A DNA stretch of 11,620 nt, taken from NCBI GenBank assembly GCA_017530465.1, contig JAFXMJ010000118.1:1-11620 (forward strand), read 5' to 3'. Numbering within the stretch: position 1 is the first letter of the stretch; every line of letters starts with the position of its first letter. The DNA is from Bacteroidales bacterium. GTDB lineage: Bacteria; Bacteroidota; Bacteroidia; Bacteroidales; UBA3824. A program made the position numbers and the translations under genes. Positions 5,689-11,620 of this stretch are shown one piece after another. The notes under the pieces were generated by a model. The model was not told the origin of the DNA and ran no database searches. It saw nothing but the letters and a program-made list of their open reading frames with translations.

Positions 5689-8157
5689 ATGCCTAAGAAA
5701 ATAATATACTCCGCAAGCCTGCAAGACTACCGCCCGTTGATATGGTACGGTACTCCGGTCTATGAACGCTATTCGCAGCTGTACGGGCTTCTCGCAGAAG
5801 GCCTCGGACAAGAATATGCCGAACTTTTTGCCGAACCCCTCGTGCAAAACACAAAAGCCACGTGGCTAAGCGGTTACATTACAAAGGGAACAGAGTTTAC
5901 AAAACTAAACGCCGAGCGTCAGGAGTATTTCAGGGGCAGGTTGCAGACCATGCTCAATAGAATCAAGACCTTCGCAAACGAGCTCAAAGCCGACGCCGAC
6001 CCGCACCGCAAGGAGCTTGGCGAACTCTTGGAAATGTCCGTTGAAGTGCCGGGATTGGAGTGCGTGATAGTGGACGGCGAAAAGATTGTGCTCGTGGCGT
6101 GGGGTTTCAGCAGCGAGAAGAGTTTCCGCGAGAATTTCAAGCTCGACAACAAGATTTCCAAGCCCATCACCGACGAACCCGCGCCGATAGTGAACGTACC
6201 GCCAATGGCTGCAAGTAGCACTTCAACTCAACCGCCACAACAACCTGTACAGCCGACAGTTGCAAGCCAGACACCACCGCCACACAACGCACCCATTGCA
6301 CCGCCGCCACCGCGCCTTTCTACATCGTCCACAGGCACTCCGCCGCCACCTCCCCCACCCCAAAACGAAACCAAACGCAAAGGACTTCCGGGTTGGCTGT
6401 GGTTTTTGCTCGGAGTATTAGTGGCTGCGATAGTTTTTTTTGTGTGGAAGGGTTGTAGCGATAATGTAAATAACAATGGCGACAACCCTAACAATCAACA
6501 AAATGCAGACGTTCCAGAACTTCCAATTCGTGACAATCCAGTAGTGCCGCCCATCGACACTACCAAAATCGTAGTGGATCCCGACGACCCCGGCAAACGC
6601 CGCATCCTCTCCGACAAGGTGAACGTAGCCCTCGCCAAAGGCGCGGACGTGGAGGAATTTGCCCGACAGCTCCACGACAAATACCGCGACGAAACGAGCA
6701 TCGTATTCTGCGACACCACCATCAAGCTCCTCCAGATCCAAGTGCCTGACGGCGAATGGAAACAATGGATTGATAGTCTGAAAAAATTTACAAATGTAAA
6801 ACTTGCTTTCCCGAACACATTGTTTGAAGAAAGCCTCATCGGCGACATCAACGACCCCGACATCAACAACAAGGACAAATCCTGGTTTCTCGACATAGTG
6901 GAGGCGCGCAAGGCGTGGGCAGTCACCACAGGCAGCCCCGACATAGTAGTTGCCATCGCCGACAATGGCTTCGATATGAACCACAAGGAGTTTGAAGGCA
7001 AGATTGTGAAGCCTTACAATGTCAATACCGGCGACGCCAATATCAGCGTAGTGCGCGGCGAAGCCGGTGCACACGGCACTCACGTAGCTGGCACGGCTGT
7101 TGCCAATAGCAACAGTGTCGGCATCTGCGGCATCGCTCCAGACTGCAAGCTAATGCCCATACAGCTCGGCGACGTCAACGGCGAAATGCAGAGCCTCGGA
7201 GTCGTAGCGGGCATATTGTACGCCATACACCACGATGCCAACGTCATCAATCTCTCGCTCGGCACATACTTCGGCGAACTCACACAGCAGGAGCAATTGG
7301 AGCTGATGAACAATTATTATAAGGACGAGGCGGTATTTTGGAACGAGCTGTTCCAATTTGCCATCGACGAAGACTGCGTGGTAGTAGTAGCCGCTGGCAA
7401 CGAAAACATCCTCGCCGGCATCGATGCATTTGCCCGCAGCAACAAGATTCTCGTCGTGTCGGCATACCAGCCCGTCAACAACCGTCCCAAAGCCGACTTC
7501 TCCAACCACGGCCAATATGCCAACATCTCCGCCCCTGGCGTCCGAATTTTCTCATCGATTCCGGGCAACACTTTTGGATTCCTCGACGGCACATCGATGG
7601 CAAGCCCCATTGTGACTGGTGCAGTGGCTCTATTGAAATCCAAATTCCCCAACCTCAAGGCACAGGAAATAATCTCGATACTCAAGAAAACCGCCAAACC
7701 GTTGCAGTCGCGCCCCGAGATAGGGCCATTGTTGCAGATAATGCAGGCATTGCAATACGCAAGCAACGGCGAACTCCTCGTGATACCCGACGACGCCAAG
7801 GACGATTCATTCGCCAAAGGCAATTGGAAGTCAACTACCGACCTTTACAGCAGCGAGAGACCCAACGTGGCTGTTGAAATCCACTTCGACATCAGTGGCA
7901 ACGGCACAGGCACAATATGTTACAAGGAAGCCACCGGCAACCAGTACTGCGCCCCGCTCACGGTGACTTTTGAGAACGGCAAGCTCATTATGAAGCAGTC
8001 CGACGAAGCCAACAATGCCAACAACCCCAACGACGAATTGTATTACGACCCCTGCATCTTCACATGCAGCCAGGATGACGGCGACGGCGGCGCAGAGTGT
8101 CTTGCAACGTGGGGTGAGGATTACGCCCCGGTGGATTTTCACATGGTGCGCCAGTAG
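5689..8157 (+). CDS. Membrane-anchored S8 (subtilisin-like) protease with shared N-terminal AEP/WGF domain
   Basis: The 822-residue protein has no signal peptide. Residues 1-160 are the domain shared with the next two genes (AEP 48-50, W59, EVP 119-121, WGF 138-140). Residues 165-225 are a Pro-rich linker ending in seven Pro. TKRK (228-231) precedes a membrane segment at 235-253; the positive-inside rule suggests a cytoplasmic N-terminus and periplasmic C-terminus. Residues 302-382 resemble a subtilase propeptide. The S8 domain follows (about 385-700) with a complete triad: Asp425 (ADNGFD), His462 (HGTHVAG) and Ser636 (GTSMASP), plus oxyanion Asn571 (AAGNEN), so it should be active. The C-terminal 110 residues (711-822) form an unfamiliar beta-rich domain with five Cys (744, 754, 789, 793, 804). 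The protease call is firm; topology and role are inferred. Substrate is unknown. Presence of a propeptide suggests activation by self-cleavage. Confidence 0.92.
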   Translation: MPKKIIYSASLQDYRPLIWYGTPVYERYSQLYGLLAEGLGQEYAELFAEPLVQNTKATWLSGYITKGTEFTKLNAERQEYFRGRLQTMLNRIKTFANELKADADPHRKELGELLEMSVEVPGLECVIVDGEKIVLVAWGFSSEKSFRENFKLDNKISKPITDEPAPIVNVPPMAASSTSTQPPQQPVQPTVASQTPPPHNAPIAPPPPRLSTSSTGTPPPPPPPQNETKRKGLPGWLWFLLGVLVAAIVFFVWKGCSDNVNNNGDNPNNQQNADVPELPIRDNPVVPPIDTTKIVVDPDDPGKRRILSDKVNVALAKGADVEEFARQLHDKYRDETSIVFCDTTIKLLQIQVPDGEWKQWIDSLKKFTNVKLAFPNTLFEESLIGDINDPDINNKDKSWFLDIVEARKAWAVTTGSPDIVVAIADNGFDMNHKEFEGKIVKPYNVNTGDANISVVRGEAGAHGTHVAGTAVANSNSVGICGIAPDCKLMPIQLGDVNGEMQSLGVVAGILYAIHHDANVINLSLGTYFGELTQQEQLELMNNYYKDEAVFWNELFQFAIDEDCVVVVAAGNENILAGIDAFARSNKILVVSAYQPVNNRPKADFSNHGQYANISAPGVRIFSSIPGNTFGFLDGTSMASPIVTGAVALLKSKFPNLKAQEIISILKKTAKPLQSRPEIGPLLQIMQALQYASNGELLVIPDDAKDDSFAKGNWKSTTDLYSSERPNVAVEIHFDISGNGTGTICYKEATGNQYCAPLTVTFENGKLIMKQSDEANNANNPNDELYYDPCIFTCSQDDGDGGAECLATWGEDYAPVDFHMVRQ

Positions 8158-8293
8158 AAACGCGACAAATCGCGCCTCTGCAACAGGGAAATAAAAAAAT
8201 TTCGTAAAACATTGCAGTTATTAAAACAAAAATAACTACTTTTACGGATTATTTCAAAGGAAAGAATACTACATTCAAAAATTAAACATATAA
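8158..8293 (+). other. Intergenic region within the cluster: small hairpin and weak promoter
   Basis: Just after the protease stop codon lies a perfect 5-bp hairpin, CGCGA-CAAA-TCGCG (8161-8174), not followed directly by a T run, so it is not a standard terminator. Further on, TACTTTTA (8237-8244) matches the -7 consensus except for its last base, with ATTG (8211-8214) 22 nt upstream, a poor -33 match. The next gene may have its own weak promoter, or be read through from 5632-5662. AAGGAA at 8258-8263 is too far from the ATG to be a normal ribosome binding site. Confidence 0.35.
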
Positions 8294-10813
8294 ATGAGCC
8301 AACCAATAATAACAACTGATATTTCGCAGATAAGGCCGGTCTTCGCGGACGGCGCAGGCGAGAATATCAAGAGATATACGCAACTAAAACAGATGTTCCG
8401 CACGGGCAAGGAATACGCCGTGCTTGCGGAACCAATGCTCGACGGTCCCAACAAAATCACTTGGCACACCGAGTTTGAGGGCACGCCAGCCCCGTTCAAC
8501 AAACTCACCGAAGATGAGCGCGAGGCTGCCAAGGGCCGCATCAAATTTCAGGTAAACCAACTGTACAAGTCGGTGTTCAAACAACTGTACCGCAGCGATA
8601 TGTCGGACGTCGCCGATATGTTTGGCGTCATTGATTCCTGCATCGAAATCCCCGACTACGACAATATCTACCGCATACAAAAGCCCGACGGCAAGAGCAA
8701 CTACGTATTGATAAAGTGGGGTTTCATCAGCGACGACTTCAACGCCCAGACCGAACTCATCAAAAAGCTCGTGCCCACCAAGGTGGATACAGTGCGCATC
8801 AAGGTAATCAAAAATTCCAAGACCGCGCCCAACGAGCCTATCACCGTCATCTACAAGGGACGCGAGAGCCAGCTCACCACCGATTCCAAGGGTTACGTCA
8901 TAATGGAAGACATTCCCCTCGGCGAGCATTTCTCCGCATACGCCGAAGACAAGGCGACAGCCACCGACTACACCTGCGACGGCAGCGACGAGTACCACCT
9001 CCTCATCGGCACAAGGAGCGCGGATATGAACTTCGTAATCACCGACGCCACAGGACAGCCAATCGCTGATACCGACGTTTCGTTCACCTACGACGGCAAG
9101 ACATACTTCGAGACCACCGACAGCCAGGGACGCATCCGCCTGCGCGACATCGCCGAAGGCACTGAGGTGATGTGCAAGCAGCGCAATACATCGAAAACAT
9201 TCATCTGCGACATCAACCAGCGCGAATACCAATTTGAGGGCGAGCGACCCGTTGCAGAGATAGACGTAGCGGTAATGAACGAAAACGGCGAGGGCGTGCC
9301 GGGCATCGATGTCAAGTTTACCTTCAATGACAAGAGCCTCAGCGTATCCACCGACCGCAACGGCAAGGTTTCCATCGACAATATGCCGCCCGACACCGAG
9401 TTTGAAATCGAGTGCAGCGGCAACAAGTACCAGACCGTCTCCACGCGCCTGACCACGCACGAGGGGCTCAATATGACTGAAATCAAAATCAAAAAAATCT
9501 CCACCAAAGGCTCGATGACCATCAAGGTAGTGGACGAAAGTGGAGTGCCAATCGCCAACACGCTCGTCCGCTGCGAGACCGACGATTTCCGTCAAGAATA
9601 CTACACCAACGAGGCTGGCGAAATCACCATCGACCAAGTAAGCTACAATTCCAACGTGGTTTGCACGCAGATAATCAACGGCTTAGGCTCGCACAGGCAC
9701 ACATTCACATTCGTGCCGCTGCAAAACAGCTACGTCCTCAAAGGTATGAAGATACTCGCCGACGTCACCGACCTCTGCATCCACGTCACCAACAAGAGGA
9801 AAGAGGTGGTCCCCAATCTGCGCATCACCATCGACGACACCCACAATTTCATCAACCGAATCACCAACAAGGACGGCGACATCCACGTGCAGGGACTCGA
9901 ACGCGGCAAGTCGTACAATATTTCTACCGAGTACGACGGCAAGAGCACCGAACTCGTCTACATCCCCAAGCAGCCGCAGGAACGCCTCAACCTCCAAGTT
10001 GGCAGAAACAACATCGGCTTCCTCCTGTGGTTGATACCGTTGATTGGTATTTTGGCGTGGCTGATTATCGCATTCCTCATCCCCAAAATCTCCGAGATGA
10101 TGAACGCGCCAATCATCGTGGAAGACACCACCACGCAAAACAAGCCCGACACCACTACCATCCCCGTCGTCCAAGAACCCGAGCCGGAACCCATCAAAGG
10201 CATCCTACTCACCATCAAGGACGGCAAGACCGGCGCACCCGTGCCTGGCGCAAAGATAAACCTCGAATACGGCAAGACCAAACTCGACGCCATATCCGAC
10301 TCCCTCGGCAAGTACAACTTTGAAAACGTGCCGATGGACGACTCCACATTGCAGGTGAAAGTGACCATCACAGCCGACGGCCGCCAAGACTACACGACGT
10401 CGTTTATGTACACGCCCGAAAAGGTAATCGAACTGCTCGAAACGTCTTTCGATACCAACGACATCCCCGTCAACTGCGGCACTAAGATAGAATCGAAGGG
10501 CTACCACTCCACGATCCGCACCATCAATGTCAAAGAGCCCAAAGGCAAGTTGACAATCGGTTTTGCGACATTCTACATCGGCGACGAGATGATTGTATAT
10601 AAAGGCAAGGCGTCCGAAATATCCGACGACAAGATTATCTTCCGCACGGATGGTTTCATCAAGACCAACTGGAAGACCTTCTCCTTCGACTACGACACGC
10701 CCGACGGCATCATCACCGTGCGCATCAACGGCGGCGACAACAACAAGACGCAGTGGTACTTCACGGTTTACTGCCCGAAGCCTCCCAAACAGACTAACAC
10801 AACAACCAAATAA
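8294..10813 (+). CDS. AEP/WGF-domain protein with Ig-like repeats and one transmembrane segment
   Basis: The 839-residue protein starts at ATG 8294 without a signal peptide. Residues 1-160 are the shared domain (AEP 45-47, W57, EIP 118-120, WGF 142-144). Five carboxypeptidase-regulatory/Cna-B-like beta-sandwich repeats follow at about 164-238, 243-318, 319-400, 405-488 and 489-569. Each carries a central T-[DN]-x-x-G turn then a hydrophobic strand (TTDSKG, TTDSQG, STDRNG, YTNEAG, ITNKDG). A single hydrophobic segment spans 574-596. Beyond it lie a Thr/Pro/Glu-rich linker (about 605-633), a sixth repeat (634-715, ISDSLG) and a C-terminal beta-rich domain (about 720-832) ending in TVYCP. No catalytic motif is seen, so a binding or scaffold role is inferred. 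By analogy with the neighbouring protease the N-terminus should be cytoplasmic, which would put five Ig-like repeats inside the cell, an unusual arrangement. The charge pattern around the membrane segment does not settle topology. Confidence 0.88.
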   Translation: MSQPIITTDISQIRPVFADGAGENIKRYTQLKQMFRTGKEYAVLAEPMLDGPNKITWHTEFEGTPAPFNKLTEDEREAAKGRIKFQVNQLYKSVFKQLYRSDMSDVADMFGVIDSCIEIPDYDNIYRIQKPDGKSNYVLIKWGFISDDFNAQTELIKKLVPTKVDTVRIKVIKNSKTAPNEPITVIYKGRESQLTTDSKGYVIMEDIPLGEHFSAYAEDKATATDYTCDGSDEYHLLIGTRSADMNFVITDATGQPIADTDVSFTYDGKTYFETTDSQGRIRLRDIAEGTEVMCKQRNTSKTFICDINQREYQFEGERPVAEIDVAVMNENGEGVPGIDVKFTFNDKSLSVSTDRNGKVSIDNMPPDTEFEIECSGNKYQTVSTRLTTHEGLNMTEIKIKKISTKGSMTIKVVDESGVPIANTLVRCETDDFRQEYYTNEAGEITIDQVSYNSNVVCTQIINGLGSHRHTFTFVPLQNSYVLKGMKILADVTDLCIHVTNKRKEVVPNLRITIDDTHNFINRITNKDGDIHVQGLERGKSYNISTEYDGKSTELVYIPKQPQERLNLQVGRNNIGFLLWLIPLIGILAWLIIAFLIPKISEMMNAPIIVEDTTTQNKPDTTTIPVVQEPEPEPIKGILLTIKDGKTGAPVPGAKINLEYGKTKLDAISDSLGKYNFENVPMDDSTLQVKVTITADGRQDYTTSFMYTPEKVIELLETSFDTNDIPVNCGTKIESKGYHSTIRTINVKEPKGKLTIGFATFYIGDEMIVYKGKASEISDDKIIFRTDGFIKTNWKTFSFDYDTPDGIITVRINGGDNNKTQWYFTVYCPKPPKQTNTTTK
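8783..10000 (+). repeat. Five tandem Ig-like (carboxypeptidase-regulatory/Cna-B-like) protein repeats
   Basis: Codons 164-569 of the second cluster gene encode five diverged copies of an approximately 75-85 residue beta-sandwich unit. Each opens with a strand such as MNFVITD or IDVAVMN, followed by G-x-P-[IV] and then the [TS]-[DN]-x-x-G-x-[IV]-x-[IL] turn. A sixth unit is found after the membrane segment (from 10193), and a related unit (KSDAEG) in the third gene. The copies are recognisable at protein level only; no long DNA identity is apparent, so the duplication is old. Confidence 0.75.
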
Positions 10814-10825
10814 AAGCCACCAAAA

Positions 10826-11620
10826 ATGAACATCGTATCCACCAAAGAAATTTCGGACATCCGCTATTTGCTCGGCAGTTCGGTGACAGCACCAAACATG
10901 TACCGGCAGATAAGGGCGACCTTCCCGGATTCCAACGTCTATATGATTTTCGCCGAGCCAATCGTATTGGAGGACGGCAGGAAGATAGCGTGGTCGAGCA
11001 GTTATCCGGGCGGAGCGGTATGCTATTCGCGGCTTTCCGACGAGGACAAGAGCGAGGCGCAGGACATCCTCAGCCGCGATATGAACGCCCTCGTCAACGC
11101 TGTGAAGAAGTTCAATGACAATTCGATAGTCGAATTTATGAACAACTGTATGGAAATCCCCACCCTCGACGACGTTTACCTCGTGGGCGCGGGACCCGAC
11201 CGCCACGCAGTAATCACCGAATGGGGCTTTGTACCCGACACCCCGGGCGCGGAGAAGGGATTGCTCATCAAATTCCTCAATATCAGGAAAATACCGATGA
11301 AATTCAGCGTTGTCTATAACGACGACCTCACGCCCGCGCCATTCGAGGACGTTCTATTTGAAGTGGACGGCAAGCCAATGTCAGGCAAGAGCGACGCAGA
11401 AGGCGTCATCACACTCGAAAAAATCAAGGAAAACGCATTCGTGAAGGCTTGGGACGCCCAGGACGACGAAAAGAAGACCTTGCAGACCTACAACTGCTAC
11501 CCCGACGGCAAATACACCATCAAGGTAATCCCCAAGGGCGACATGAAGGTGCAGGTTGTTGATCAGGACGGCAACATCCAATCCAACGTAACATTCCTCT
11601 TCACCTACAACGAGCAGACC
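10826..11620 (+). CDS. AEP/WGF-domain protein with Ig-like repeats, C-terminus beyond window
   Basis: ATG at 10826 follows the previous TAA by 12 nt, so the two genes are probably co-transcribed and translationally linked. The frame is open to the right edge (265 codons). Residues 1-150 are the shared domain: I-R at 12-13, Y26, AEP 43-45, W56, EIP 110-112 and WGF 133-135. From about 155 the sequence continues into a beta-sandwich repeat (GKSDAEGVITLEKI) followed by the start of another (MKVQVVDQDGNIQ), resembling the repeats of the preceding protein. No signal peptide is present. By similarity I expect a membrane segment and further repeats beyond the edge, but this is not visible. No enzymatic motif is seen. 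Codon use is GAC/GGC/ATC-rich like the two genes before it, supporting a common origin. Confidence 0.9.
   Translation, partial: MNIVSTKEISDIRYLLGSSVTAPNMYRQIRATFPDSNVYMIFAEPIVLEDGRKIAWSSSYPGGAVCYSRLSDEDKSEAQDILSRDMNALVNAVKKFNDNSIVEFMNNCMEIPTLDDVYLVGAGPDRHAVITEWGFVPDTPGAEKGLLIKFLNIRKIPMKFSVVYNDDLTPAPFEDVLFEVDGKPMSGKSDAEGVITLEKIKENAFVKAWDAQDDEKKTLQTYNCYPDGKYTIKVIPKGDMKVQVVDQDGNIQSNVTFLFTYNEQT

Noticed and set aside
6424..6462. Lipobox at the FFVWKGC segment of the protease
   Set aside because: The Cys is at residue 256, far from the N-terminus, and is preceded by a Lys. It fits a membrane anchor, not a signal peptidase II site.
5689..8157. Inactive pseudo-protease
   Set aside because: Asp425, His462, Asn571 and Ser636 are all present in standard motif contexts, so loss of activity is not indicated.
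8384..9637. 417-codon open frame on the minus strand opposite the Ig-like repeat gene
   Set aside because: It lies wholly inside the plus-strand gene, which has clear domains. The antisense product has no recognisable domain and reflects the GAC/GGC-rich codons of the true gene.
10205..11206. 333-codon minus-strand open frame spanning the junction of the last two genes
   Set aside because: It is antisense to two well-supported genes and shows low-complexity Val/Gly/Ala/Asp/His composition typical of shadow frames; no promoter or start context supports it.

Overview
The window looks like Bacteroidales DNA (a Prevotella or Muribaculaceae-like relative). Three upstream regions carry an exact match to the Bacteroidota promoter TTTG-N19/20-TAnnTTTG, start codons lack clear Shine-Dalgarno sequences, and the gene content fits: a surface lipoprotein and a DUF5686-type outer-membrane protein with a carboxypeptidase-regulatory-like N-terminus. 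I cannot name the genus from the sequence.

Layout. Positions 1-1035 (minus) hold the N-terminal 345 codons of a lipoprotein with an Asp run, a seven-fold Asn-Gly spacer and a jelly-roll-like carbohydrate-binding region. Positions 1209-2891 (minus) hold a Na+/phosphate-cotransporter-family protein with a C-terminal PhoU-like helical domain. A divergent intergenic region (2892-3165) carries the transporter promoter and a striking imperfect palindrome made of CACGGAG units, which lies in the leader of the next gene. Positions 3166-5622 (plus) encode the DUF5686-type protein. From 5689 to the right edge there are three consecutive plus-strand genes: a membrane-anchored subtilisin-like protease (5689-8157), a protein with about six Ig-like repeats around a single membrane segment (8294-10813), and a third protein that runs off the window (10826-11620).

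The most interesting point is that these last three proteins share a divergent but collinear N-terminal domain of about 140-160 residues: an R near 13-15, a Y near 26-28, AEP near 43-50, W near 56-59, E-[IV]-P near 110-121 and WGF near 133-144. None has a signal peptide. Each then has a different C-terminal half: an S8 protease after a Pro-rich linker and transmembrane segment, or Cna-B/carboxypeptidase-regulatory-like beta-sandwich repeats. One recognition domain joined to varied effector or scaffold modules in adjacent genes suggests a multi-protein membrane system with a proteolytic output. I do not recognise the domain as a named family. The function of the set is inferred, not shown, and the cluster probably continues past the right edge.
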